Source: DATBVX01 sp963705495
Lineage (GTDB): Bacteria > Pseudomonadota > Gammaproteobacteria > Steroidobacterales > Steroidobacteraceae
Direction of reading: 5' to 3'
Length of the DNA stretch: 64,000 nucleotides
Assembly (NCBI GenBank): GCA_963705495.1
Contig: CAVPJQ010000012.1
Coordinates: forward strand, 1-64,000
The first letter of the stretch is position 1. Each line of letters starts with the position of its first letter. The notes below the pieces were generated by a model that worked only from the letters and a program-made list of their open reading frames with translations, had not been told where the DNA came from and did no database searches. Shown piece by piece: positions 19,872-29,027 of this stretch. The translations under genes were made by a program, and so were the position numbers.

Positions 19872-22281
19872 AACGTTCGGAAAAATCTTCTGAAGAGCCC
19901 GATCGACAGGACCTCCGACCAGCGGGTCGACGAATTCGGCGACTTCCGACTGGATGCGGGGCGCCGCCAGCTGCTGCTGAAGGCGGACAGGCCGCGCCCT
20001 GCCTCTCAACGCCAAGGCGCTTTGACACCCTGCTGCTCTTCCTGCAGCGCCGCGGGGAGGTGCTCGACAAGGAAACGCTGATGAAGGCCATATGGCCTGA
20101 CGTGATCGTCGAGGAAAACAACCTCAACCAGAGCATCTCGGCCGTTCGGCGGATACTGGGTGACTCACGGGACGAGCACCGGTACATCGTCACGATCCCT
20201 GGAGTCGGCTACCAATTCGTATCCGACGTGAAGGTGCTGAGCGACGAAGCCAGCTCCGGGAACAGCGGAGTCGTCCTCAGGGTCGGCGTCCACGAGGCTC
20301 CTGGCGCTGAACCAGAACGTACGGTCGGAACCGGCGACAGCGGCTCCGACGGCGGTCGCGGCCGACTGACGTTGACGCTCGTGCACCTCCGGGACAAGCC
20401 CGGTCATCGCCAGCAGCCTGAGCGCGATCACTGCCCGGCCCGCGGTGAGATGGGCGGGCGTCGCGGTCGTGCTCCTGGTCGTCGGCGCCTTGATGTGGGT
20501 GCTCGGTCATCGGGCGGAACGCCAGACTGGTTCGCAATCCATCCGACGCCTGCATCCGAGTCTGCGACCGACAGTACCGCGCCGCGCCTTGCCGTCCTGC
20601 CCTTCGCGAACCTCAGCCCCGAGCCTGCGAACGCGTTCTTTGCGGACGGGCTGCACGAGGAGATCCTCAGCACGCTGGCCGAGCGGATACCGGGCATCGC
20701 GGTCATTTCGCGCACGACGATGATGAGCTATCGACAGACCCCGAAGCCCCTCGGCGAAGTCGCGCGGGAGCTCGGTGCGACGCACGTCATGGAAGGGACG
20801 GTACGTCGCGAAGGCGACCATGTTCGCCTCACCCTGCAGCTCGTCGACGCCGGCACCGACCGGTATCTCTGGTCGCAGACCTACGATCGCGCGCTTGCGA
20901 GTGCAATGACGCTGCAATCCGAAGTTGCGGCGGACGTGGCAACGCAATTGTCCGTGCGGCTGGCGGCTGATGCGGAAGGCACGAAACCCATCACTCGCGA
21001 TGCAGAAGCCTACGACTTATACCTGCGCGCACTCGTCATCTTCCGGGACCTCGACTTCAACGACGATTCTCAGAACCAGGCGCTGGAGGATGTGCTGAAT
21101 CGCGCTCTCGCCCGAGACCGCAGTTTTGCACAGGCGTACGCACAACGAGCGCGTCTTCATACCGTGCTGTTCAGCTGCGGCATGGACACGAGCGACCGCA
21201 ACCAAAGTTCCATCTCCGCGGATCTCGCCGCAGCCCAGCGCACTGGCGCCGAACGACCCCATCACGCGAGCGCGCATTCGGGTACTTCATGCTGGCCGTT
21301 GGCCAGTTCTCCCGCTCGGTCGAAGCCATCGAGGCAGCGGAAGCGGCCGGCCTGCGCGATACCGAATGGCTCATTCCGAAGACTCGCGCTTTGCTGGCCC
21401 TAGGGCGCGTCGACGACGCGATAAAGGTCCACGAGCAGATGCTGTCGGTGGATCCCGCAAATCGGCTGGTGCTCATGTTCACAGCAATCCACATGCTGCT
21501 CGTGCAACGACCGGACGTGACAATGCGCGTTACCAGGCTCGCCGCCGAGACTTTCCCGGATTTAGCCGACTTCTTTCGCGGTTACGCGCTGCTCGCTGCG
21601 CGCGGTGACCTGGAAGCCCTTCACAAGGCAGTCGCCCCCATTCTCGCGGACTCGAACCTGAGCGCGCCTCAACTGCGCGCTCCTTTCATCGTCGGAACCA
21701 ATTATCAGGTGCTGCGCTTCGAGCACCGCTACCGCGAGCTCGTCGAATTCCTGAAGCGCGTCCCGGCGCCGTCCCTGCCCTTCTATGGAGATTTGAACGA
21801 GATCTTTGAGTCCGTGGGCGAGCGGCCCATCGCCGAGCAACTCGGTTGGGCTTACCTCCTGCTCGATCAGCGGGCGCAGGCCAGGGAACAAGGAAAGGCA
21901 GTGCTCGCGTTTGTAGCGGGGCATGGCGAAACCAAGTTGAATCGCTACTACCTTCGTCTCCTTGCCGCTGCGGGTTACACCTTCACAGGGCAGAAACAAG
22001 AGGCCGTCACGGCGGCGCGCGCGGCGCTTGGGCTCGTACCGCGGTCCGAGAATGCGGTCGCGTGGGTGGGAGTCACCTCGCAGGCCGCCCGGGTCTACGC
22101 CTGGAACGGGGAGGAAGATGAGGCAGTGAAACTGCTCGAAGCAGTCACTGGTGCCGCGCCAGGTATGCTGCCCGGATTGATTGCGAGGGATCCGCTCCTC
22201 ACGCTTCCGCTCAGCCGCAACGCGCGCTTTCAGTCGCTCGCGGCGCGGCTCGAGGAGCAGATGAGCAGCGTTCGGCTGTAG
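19872..22281 (+). pseudogene. CadC-type winged-helix / TolB-like / TPR regulator with ~5 frameshifts
   Basis: Conserved pieces lie in changing frames. An OmpR-type winged-helix start (VDEFGDFRLDAGRRQLLLKA at ~19926) is followed by LPLNAKA (~19999) and then FDTLLLFLQRRGEVLDKETL to GVGYQFV (20021-20225). A single membrane helix (RWAGVAVVLLVVGALMWVLG, 20448) comes next, then a TolB/FlgO-like domain (PRLAVLPFANLSPEPANAFF to LWSQTYDRA, 20581-20960). The C-terminal TPR-like helices run from 21289 to the stop at 22281. This order is the standard membrane-bound CadC/ToxR-like architecture of adenylate-cyclase-style regulators. The intact gene would encode about 790 residues. No start codon is identifiable in the first frame. 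It is either a pseudogene or an intact gene with sequence errors. Confidence 0.7.
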
Positions 22282-22288
22282 CGGCCGC

Positions 22289-22480
22289 ATGAAATACCGC
22301 GCCGTCCTTCTCATCACATGGATCGCGGCGGACGTGGCGTGGGCACAGCCGGCTTCCGATCACGATGCGGTGCTCGAAGAAGTCATCGTCACGGCCCGGT
22401 TTCGACGGCAGAACCTGCAAGAGACACCCCTGGCCGTCAGCGTAATCGACGGCGCGAGCACCCAGCCGCTGTCAGCCCTT
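22289..22480 (+). pseudogene. N-terminal remnant of a TonB-dependent receptor
   Basis: The first ~60 codons give a signal peptide (MKYRAVLLITWIAADVAWAQ) followed by LEEVIVTARFRRQNLQETPLAVSVID. That is the standard TonB box/early plug region of sphingomonad/Steroidobacter-type receptors. The similarity ends near 22470, and the sequence then runs straight into the 3' end of the opposite-strand FMN reductase. The ~700-residue plug and barrel are absent, so this is a deletion remnant or an assembly junction. Confidence 0.75.
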
Positions 22481-22485
22481 CGGCT

Positions 22486-23037
22486 TTACTTGAACCTGGC
22501 AATCCAGACTTCAAACCCCTGCAACAGGGTCAAGAGAATTTCCTTGGTGCCCTCGTTCGTGAGCTTGCCCGCCTCGTCGAAGAGGCCAGCGGCGCCCGGC
22601 ATGTAGACCTCCGGACCGGGCAGCGTTGGTGAATTGATGACGGACATGGTGAGTCGCAACTGTTGATGCGCGGACATTGCTCCAAGCGGGCCGGGCGTGA
22701 GACTGATCACTGCGGTGGGCTTACCGTTCCAGACGCTGTGACCCCACGGACGCGTACCGACATCGATGGCGTTCTTCAGCGCGCCTGGCATGCCGCGGTT
22801 GTACTCCGGCGTCACGAACAGCACCCCGTCCGTACCGGCAACCTGCGTCCGGAATGCGGTCCAGGCAGGTGGTGGCGTCGAAGTCTCGAGGTCCTGGTTG
22901 TACAGCGGCAGATCACCAATGCCGATGTCCACAAAAGACATACTGGCCGGCGCGATCTCCTTTACTGCCTGCGCCATCAGCCGGGTGTATGCGCCCTTGC
23001 GCAGGCTGCCAACGATGAGACCGATCTTGTTCTTCAT
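22486..23037 (-). CDS. NAD(P)H-dependent FMN reductase
   Basis: This intact 183-residue flavodoxin-like protein has the family's GSLRKGAYTRLMAQAV phosphate-binding loop (residues 10-25), IGDLPLYNQDLE, and TPEYNRGMPGALKNAID (residues 77-93), which marks the NADPH-dependent FMN reductase/azoreductase/quinone reductase family (PF03358). It likely reduces FMN or quinones in the cytoplasm. It is the only undisrupted gene between 19 and 26 kb. It is convergent with the truncated TonB receptor, which it abuts. Confidence 0.85.
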   Translation of the reverse strand: MKNKIGLIVGSLRKGAYTRLMAQAVKEIAPASMSFVDIGIGDLPLYNQDLETSTPPPAWTAFRTQVAGTDGVLFVTPEYNRGMPGALKNAIDVGTRPWGHSVWNGKPTAVISLTPGPLGAMSAHQQLRLTMSVINSPTLPGPEVYMPGAAGLFDEAGKLTNEGTKEILLTLLQGFEVWIARFK

Positions 23038-23223
23038 GGAGATGTCCCTTTGCCCACTAGCCGCGTTGCGGGAGGCATTCTAAATGATTACCGCCCCCGA
23101 AAATCACGGACATGCCTCATGCGCTAACGTTCCGATAGCGCGCTGCGTACGCAAACGCACAGACGGTGTATCTCCAGGCCTGTACGAGGGCTCCACCGAA
23201 ATCAGTTGGAAAGGAGATCAATC

Positions 23224-24816
23224 GTGAAGCAAATCCCAACGCGGCGCGGCTGCCTGATGGCGCTGGCGCTCCTCGTGGTGGCGCTCCCCGCGGCAGCGCA
23301 GAAGAAGCCCAATATCCTCATCATCTGGGGCGACGACATCGGCGGCTTCAACGTCAGCGCGTACAACCAGGGCATGATGGGCTACAAGACCCCGAACATT
23401 GACCGCATCGCGAAGGAAGGCGCGCTGTTCACGGACTGGTACGGACAGCAGAGCTGCACCGCCGGCCGCGCGGCGTTCATCACCGGCCAGTCACCGATCC
23501 GAACCGGTCTCACGAAAGTCGGCCTGCCGGGCGCGCCCGAGGGCCTGAAGCCGGAAGACCCCACCCTTGCCGACCTGCTCAAGCCTCTTGGTTACGTCCA
23601 CCGGCCAGTTCGGCAAGAACCATCTCGGCGACCGCAACGAGAATTTCCCAACCGTGCACGGGTTCGACGAATTCTTCGGCAACTTCTACCACCTGAATGC
23701 GGAAGAGGAACCGGAAAACGTCGATTACCCGAAAAATCCCAAGTTCAAAGCGATGTTCGGTCCGCGCGGCGTGTACCACTGCTTTGCTACGCGATACAGA
23801 TGACACCACCGTGGACCCGCGCTTCGGCAAGGTCGGTAAACAAAAGTGCGAGGACACGGGCCCGCTGAACATCAAGCGCATGGAAACGGTGGACGAGGAA
23901 ATCACGGCCGGGGCGCTCAAGTTCATGGACAAGGCGCACAAGGACGGCAAGCCGTTCTTCGTCTGGTGGAACTCCACCCGCATGCACGTGTTCACGCATC
24001 TGAAGCCGGCGTCGGCCGGCAAGACCGGCCTCGGCATCTATGCCGATGGCATGGTCGAGCACGACGGCATGGTCGGCCAGTTGCTCGCCAAGCTCAAGGA
24101 GCTGGGCATCGAGGACAACACCATCGTCATGTACTCCACCGACAACGGCGCGAAGACCTTCACCTGGCCTGACGGCGGCACGACGATGTTCCGCGGTGAG
24201 AAGAACACCCAGTGGGAAGGCGGTTTTCGTGTGCCCACGATGATCCGCTGGCCCGGTGTCATCAAGCCCGGCACGATCATCAACGACATCGGCTGCGCAC
24301 GAGGACATGACCCCGACTCTGCTGGCCGCGGCGGGAGACACCACCGTCAAGGAAGACCTTCTGAAGGGCAAGCAATATAGCAACATGACCTTCAAGGTCC
24401 ACCTCGACGGCTACAACCTGCTGCCCGCGCTCAAGAGCGGGGGCGAATGGCCGCGTAAGGAGTTCCTGTACTGGACCGACGACGGTAGCGTCGCGGCCCT
24501 GCGCTACAACAACTGGAAGATCAGCTTCCTGAAACAGAACGCCATCGGGATTACAGGTCTGGGTTGAGCCCTTCGAGGAATTGCGCATGCCGCTGGTCGA
24601 AAACCTGCGCATGGATCCCTTCGAGCGAGCCGCGGAAGAGGGCATTGGCTATGGGCAGTGGATGGCCGATCGACATGTTCGTGTTCGCGCCTGCTGGGGG
24701 CTACGTCGCGCAGTGGCTGCAGAGCTTTCGCGAATTCCCCGCGCCAGAAGCCCGGCAGTTTCAACCTTGACCGCGTGATGGAGGCGGTGACCAAGCCACA
24801 AGGCGGCACCAAGTAA
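23224..24816 (+). pseudogene. arylsulfatase with ~6 single-base frameshifts
   Basis: I chose GTG 23224 because AAGGAG lies 8 bases upstream and a signal peptide follows (MALALLVVALPAAAQ). The protein matches the alkaline-phosphatase-fold sulfatase family: NILIIWGDDIGGFN metal site, SCTAGRAAFITGQ with the Cys that becomes formylglycine, GQFGKNHLGD, GFDEFFGN, YSTDNGA, FRGEKNTQWEGGFRVP and HEDMTPTLLAAAG. The frame moves by +1 at about 23590, 23790, 24295, 24555, 24665 and 24750. The final tail (RVMEAVTKPQGGTK, stop 24814-24816) matches the family. Corrected, it would be a ~525-residue exported sulfatase. Six shifts in the same direction suggest sequence error, though decay is possible. A GGTK tail and export imply a periplasmic enzyme. 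Confidence 0.8.
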
Positions 24817-24852
24817 CGCCACGCTGATGCAAACGCGTGAGTCAACCAACCG

Positions 24853-24877
24853 GCCGCACCCGTCCAACGGGTGCGGC
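24853..24877. terminator. 11-bp perfect hairpin between convergent genes
   Basis: GCCGCACCCGT and ACGGGTGCGGC pair fully around a CCA loop, between the arylsulfatase stop and the stop of the opposite regulator gene. There is no T-tract on either side. Its position and strength suit a bidirectional terminator. Confidence 0.65.
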
Positions 24878-24903
24878 GCGATCGAGGAAGGCGCGCTACT
24901 AGT

Positions 24904-25906
24904 CTAATGTTCCGCGAGCTCGCGATAGCGACGCGGGGTGATCCCCAATAGCCGCACGAACGCGCGCCTCATCACGTCGACGCTGCCGAATCCAACCGCC
25001 GAGGCCACGTGCTTGAGGCCTCCATCCGTGCGTTCGAGCTGACTCCGCGCCGCCTCCACGCGCATCTGGAGCACGTACTGCGCCGGCGTCGTGCCGACCT
25101 CGCGAGTAAACACGCGCTCGAAGTTCCGCACGCTCATCGACATCCGGTCCGCGAGGTACTCTACCGACAGCTTCGTCTCGAGATGGTCGGCGATCCAGAT
25201 CTGCAGCTCACGGATCGACGCCATCTCGGACGCCTGCGAGGCTAGCGAGACGCTCACCTGCGGCTGGCCGCCCGGCCGTCGCAGGAACAGCACCAGCTCG
25301 CGTGCCGCTTCGTGTGCGAGAGCGGCGCCGCAGTCTTCCTCCACCCACGCGAGCGCGAGATCGATGCTCGCCGAAGTGCCCGCGGAGGTGTAGATGTTCC
25401 CGTCCTTGACCCAGAGCGGCTCGTGCTCGACGCGCACGCCGGGATATCGCTTCGCCAGCTCGCGGCCGAACCTCCAGTGCGCGGTCGCTCGGCGTCCATC
25501 GAGGAGCCCGGCCTCTGCGAGCAGAAAAGCGCCGACACACACGGCGCCCACCCGACGCGACTCGATCGCCATCCTCTTCAGCCACGTAGATAGCGCGGCA
25601 TCACGCACCGACTCGCGTCCCCAGCCCGCAGACCAGGAGCACGGAATCGCACGCGCCTTCGACTTTCCTGAAATGGTGCCGGGCGATGAAGGTCAGTACA
25701 CCGCCTTCGCCCTCGACCGTCAGACGATCCGCGTTCGTGACGACCTCGATTGCGTAGATGGGCCTGCCCGCAAGGCGATTGACTGAGTTGAACACCTGCA
25801 TCGGTCCAACCAGGTCGAGCTCATCGACCGGGGGCACTGCCACGACGATGATCCGGCGGCTCGATGCGTGGCGACGCAAACCAGTTTTCTTGGACGCGGA
25901 AGCCAT
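24904..25906 (-). CDS. GlxA-type AraC-family transcriptional regulator (one frameshift)
   Basis: The N-terminal DJ-1/PfpI-like domain reads RRIIVVAVPPVDELDLVGPMQ, then continues after a +1 shift near 25610 with RRVGAVCVGAFLLAEAGLLDGRRATAHW. The C-terminal AraC domain (IADHLETKLSVEYLADRMSM, RNFERVFTREVGTTPAQYV, RVEAARSQLERT, GFGSVDVMRRAFVRLLGITP) is complete and ends at 24904. The corrected protein is ~334 residues, the usual size of GlxA-like activators. Its target is unknown, and it does not directly adjoin an obvious catabolic operon. The start is placed at ATG 25906; an upstream ATG exists at 26011. Confidence 0.8.
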
Positions 25907-26045
25907 GTGTTCACTCACTATGCCGCCGTGTCGAAACGTCTCGCAAGCGCGATGTCGCGCGATGGCCGATTCCGTCGGATCTGTGTCGCAAGGCGATGTG
26001 CCTTCATCCAATAGGATGCGCGTCTACGTGGATCGAGGGCCGATC

Positions 26046-26753
26046 ATGGACCATCGCTGGCTTACGATCGTTAGCACGGTGCTTCTCGCAGGCACAATGC
26101 TTCCGGCGCTTGTTGTCGCTGAGGAACGGGGCCCGTACGCACGTATCGCGATCCTGCGCCCGCATGATGGCGACACCGTCGACTTCGAAGCGGGGTACAT
26201 CCGACACCTCGAGTGGCACCGACAGGCCAAGGACACATGGGCCTGGTATGGCTGGACCATCTGGGCTGGCGAGCGACAGCGGTGGTTCGTCTACGCAACG
26301 TTTGGGCATTCGGCAACTAGCCTCGATAACCCGGTGGCACCGGCGGAGGACGAGCGCGACAACATTTCCAATGTCACTCCACATGCTCAATATCTAGGCA
26401 ACGCGCTCTATGAGTACCTGCCGCGTGTCTCGCGTGGCACAGGCGAGCCGCAACCGATGGCTCGGCTGGAGTTCACCATCGTGGATCTCGTGCCGCGAGC
26501 GGAAAGGGCCTTCGAAGCAGCGCTCGGCGAGGGGCAATCAAGGCTGCAGGGCGAGACACTCTGGTATCGGATGGTGGCGGGTGGTACCACTCCGCGCTAC
26601 GTGCGACTGCGCCCGCGATCCAGCCTGTCGGCGATTCTCGGCGAGGATGTTCAGGCGGTTCCTGACAAGGTGAGTCACCTGGTCGCGAAAACGACCGTCG
26701 AGATCCTGACTCTGCGACCAACCATGAGTTACGGCCTGTCGGCGGTTCCGTGA
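26046..26753 (+). CDS. exported protein of unknown function
   Basis: I chose ATG 26046 because it places a good signal peptide at the start (WLTIVSTVLLAGTMLPALVVA). The mature ~210 residues have a possible dimeric alpha/beta-barrel-like character: IAILRPHDGDTVDFEAGYIR, HLEWHRQAKDTWAWYGWTIW, FVYATFGHSATSLDNP. A second half may repeat the theme (ARLEFTIVDLVPRAERAFEA). I recognise no family. It sits just upstream of a GST gene in the same direction with a 22-base gap, so co-transcription is likely. Confidence 0.65.
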   Translation: MDHRWLTIVSTVLLAGTMLPALVVAEERGPYARIAILRPHDGDTVDFEAGYIRHLEWHRQAKDTWAWYGWTIWAGERQRWFVYATFGHSATSLDNPVAPAEDERDNISNVTPHAQYLGNALYEYLPRVSRGTGEPQPMARLEFTIVDLVPRAERAFEAALGEGQSRLQGETLWYRMVAGGTTPRYVRLRPRSSLSAILGEDVQAVPDKVSHLVAKTTVEILTLRPTMSYGLSAVP

Positions 26754-26775
26754 GCGCGCTCGGCGCAAACTTCCG

Positions 26776-27396
26776 ATGAGGCTCTACTACGCTCCGGGCG
26801 CGTGCTCGCTTTCGCCGCACATCGTCGCGCGCGAGGCCGGCCTGCCACTGCAGCTTGTGAAAGTGGATACCAAGACGCACCGCATCGAGGGCGGCCGCGA
26901 TTTCCATGCCGTCAATCCGCGCGGGTACGTGCCTGTCCTGGAGATGGATGACGGTGCGCTGCTGCGCGAAGGCTCGGTCATTGTGCAGTTTCTTGCCGAC
27001 CGAGTTCCGCAGGCACGCCTAATCCCCACCGCTGGAACGATCGATCGTGTGCGTGCGCAGGAGTGGTTGAACTTCATCGCCACGGAATTTCACAAGCCGT
27101 TCATATGGCTACTCAGGGGCGTAGCAGCCGAGGAAGTATTGAACGCACAGCGCGAGAAGATCGGTAAGGTACTCGTCGAGCTTGATCAACACCTGAGCGT
27201 GCGCACCTACGCGATGGGGGAGCAGTTCACCGTCGTCGATGCATACGCGTTCACCATTACGAGGTGGTGCAACCTCGAGAAGGTGAAGCTCGATCTTGAC
27301 CCTTACGCAAACGTGCGCGCATTCCTGGCGCGCCTGGCAGACAGGCCTGCGGTGCGGGACGCGTTGAAGGCCGAAGGGCTGGACCCGCCGGCGTGA
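26776..27396 (+). CDS. gstA: glutathione S-transferase, beta class
   Basis: This 206-residue protein has a typical thioredoxin-fold N-domain: MRLYYAPGACSLSPHIVARE with Cys10 and the Ser-Pro-His motif of bacterial beta-class GSTs, NPRGYVPVLEMDDG with the cis-Pro, and a LREGSVIVQFLAD glutathione gamma-Glu site. The C-terminal helical domain ends with FTVVDAYAFTITRW, the N-capping box region. It conjugates glutathione to electrophiles or acts in peroxide defence. Length and motifs are standard. Confidence 0.9.
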   Translation: MRLYYAPGACSLSPHIVAREAGLPLQLVKVDTKTHRIEGGRDFHAVNPRGYVPVLEMDDGALLREGSVIVQFLADRVPQARLIPTAGTIDRVRAQEWLNFIATEFHKPFIWLLRGVAAEEVLNAQREKIGKVLVELDQHLSVRTYAMGEQFTVVDAYAFTITRWCNLEKVKLDLDPYANVRAFLARLADRPAVRDALKAEGLDPPA

Positions 27397-27443
27397 TGAT
27401 GGATATCGCGCGCGTCTGCTGATAACGCGCAGAGCGTCCATCG

Positions 27444-28340
27444 GTGTCGACTGTGCATCCGGAACAGACCGCAACGCCGCCTGGCACGCTTTCACCACTC
27501 ATCCTCGCGTGTCTGGCCGCGACCTGGTTCATCTGGGGATCGACTTATCTCGCCATCAAGTTTGCACTGGTCAGCTTCCCGCCGTTCTTCCAGATGGGCA
27601 CGCGCTTCCTGATTGGCGGGACGTTCCTGTTGCTTTGGGTGTGGTGGCGTAGGCAGAAGATGCCGACGCTCACACAGTGGCGCAATGCGGCGATCGTCGG
27701 CACTCTCATGCTTGCGGGAAATGTAGGTGGCGTAGCGTATGCCGAGCAAACCGTGGCTTCTGGCCTGGCGGTCTCGTTCATCGCCATCGTGCCGGCACTG
27801 ATCACGATAGCAAGCCTGCCATTCGGAATACGACCCTCCCGCCTTGAAGCGATCGGTATCGGCATCGGCATAGTCGGTGTACTGCTGCTCGTTCGCGGCG
27901 AGACGTTTACGGCTTCATCGTCCGGGCTAATCGCAATCACCATCGCAGCGCTTGGCTGGGCGATCGGCAGCGTTCTGAGCCAGCACGTCTTTCCGCTGGC
28001 GCCCTCCTTCGCAGGCTTTTCCAGCGCAATGATCTGCGGTGGAGTCGTACTGCTGGTGCTTTCGTTCTTGACAGGCGAGGCCTTTCACTGGCTACCACAA
28101 CCGCTTGCCATCGCGGCATGGATGTATCTCGTGGTCTGTTCACTGGTCGCGTTCTCCGCATACATGGTGCTGTTGTCCAACACCAGACCAGCACTCGCCT
28201 CGAGCAATAGCTTCGTGAACCCGGTGATCGGAATGTTCCTGGGCGTTTCCCTTGGCGGCGAGAAGGTCACGAGCCATGAGTGGCTTGCGGTCGGCATCAT
28301 CGTGCTGGGTGTGACGATGCTCATCCTCGGACGTCGATGA
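27444..28340 (+). CDS. yedA: EamA/DMT-family exporter (YedA-like)
   Basis: This 298-residue inner-membrane protein has ten predicted membrane helices in two EamA repeats. The first opens with TWFIWGSTYLAIKFAL, the hallmark of the YedA branch; the second covers ALGWAIGSVLSQ to AVGIIVLGVTMLILGRR. The NSFVNPVIGMFLGVSLGGE motif near the end is family-typical. The start is GTG 27444 and the upstream gap is 47 bases. Members export amino acids or other small metabolites; the substrate is not readable here. Confidence 0.85.
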   Translation: MSTVHPEQTATPPGTLSPLILACLAATWFIWGSTYLAIKFALVSFPPFFQMGTRFLIGGTFLLLWVWWRRQKMPTLTQWRNAAIVGTLMLAGNVGGVAYAEQTVASGLAVSFIAIVPALITIASLPFGIRPSRLEAIGIGIGIVGVLLLVRGETFTASSSGLIAITIAALGWAIGSVLSQHVFPLAPSFAGFSSAMICGGVVLLVLSFLTGEAFHWLPQPLAIAAWMYLVVCSLVAFSAYMVLLSNTRPALASSNSFVNPVIGMFLGVSLGGEKVTSHEWLAVGIIVLGVTMLILGRR

Positions 28341-28362
28341 TAAGAACTTGGTCCCCGCATGC

Positions 28363-28373
28363 GTATATTTACG
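28363..28373 (+). promoter_or_regulatory. GTAYATYTACG motif, copy 1
   Basis: GTATATTTACG lies 75 bases before the ATG of the first Met-rich gene. It resembles the GTACATCTACG copies before the second Met-rich gene and before a small ORF at 45321. The following 25 bases (GATCGGGTAGCCCGAATTC) are also similar in the two Met-rich promoters, so a shared control element is likely. Confidence 0.5.
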
Positions 28374-28447
28374 GGGAGGGGATCGGGTAGCCCGAATTCC
28401 AACCCTTCCCCTAGCCGCGGATAGTTGGCGTTCGAGAGGGCCAACAC

Positions 28448-28969
28448 ATGAACAGATTTCTTCAGATCACTGCCGCTGCGGTGATTTCACTCTTGATGCA
28501 ACCCGCGTTCGCACAACAACCCGCCGGAGGCACGAAGGATGCTCCGCTGGCGCAACCTGCTCCGAGCCCGGAGGAGGTCGACAAGCTGTTTGCGAAGATG
28601 CAAGAGAGGATGGCCACGATGCAGGCGCAGATGGACAGGATTCGTCAGGCCAAGGATGCCAAGGAACGGCAACGACTGCTGCAGCAGCACTGGACCGCCA
28701 TGCAGGACACGATGACCCTGATGCACGGCGAGTGGGGCGGCATGATGGGCGCGAGCGGCCCGATGATGGGCGGCAACAAGATGGGTGGGCACATGATGGG
28801 CGGGCCGATGATGTGGGGCCAGTATCAGAACCTCACGCCCGAGCAACTGAAGCAGCGTCAATACATGATGGATCGGTGGCTGCCGATGCAACAGATGATG
28901 ATGGATCAGATGATGCAGCATCATTTCTGGATGCTGCAGCCACAGCCAGCTGAAACGCCGAAGAAATAG
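28448..28969 (+). CDS. Met-rich periplasmic protein, paralogue A
   Basis: The 173-residue product has a signal peptide (QITAAAVISLLMQPAFAQQ) and then a helical segment (EEVDKLFAKMQERMATMQAQ). A Met/Gly-rich core (MMGASGPMMGGNKMGGHMMG) is followed by a second helix (LTPEQLKQRQYMMDRW) and a QMMMDQMMQHHFWM tail. Met and His at this density suggest binding of Cu(I) or Ag(I), but no known family is recognised. A paralogue with the same plan lies at 53487, and the two genes share upstream sequence. It stands alone between an exporter gene and the opposite GDPD gene. Confidence 0.8.
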   Translation: MNRFLQITAAAVISLLMQPAFAQQPAGGTKDAPLAQPAPSPEEVDKLFAKMQERMATMQAQMDRIRQAKDAKERQRLLQQHWTAMQDTMTLMHGEWGGMMGASGPMMGGNKMGGHMMGGPMMWGQYQNLTPEQLKQRQYMMDRWLPMQQMMMDQMMQHHFWMLQPQPAETPKK

Positions 28970-29027
28970 CAGGACTCAGGCAGGTTCGAGCGCAGCGTTC
29001 CTCTTATTGGCTCGGTTCACTCCGTTT

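Noticed and set aside
22311..22632. continuation of the TonB receptor past 22480
   Set aside because: The codons after ~22470 are the reverse of the conserved FMN reductase C-terminus, so they are not receptor sequence.
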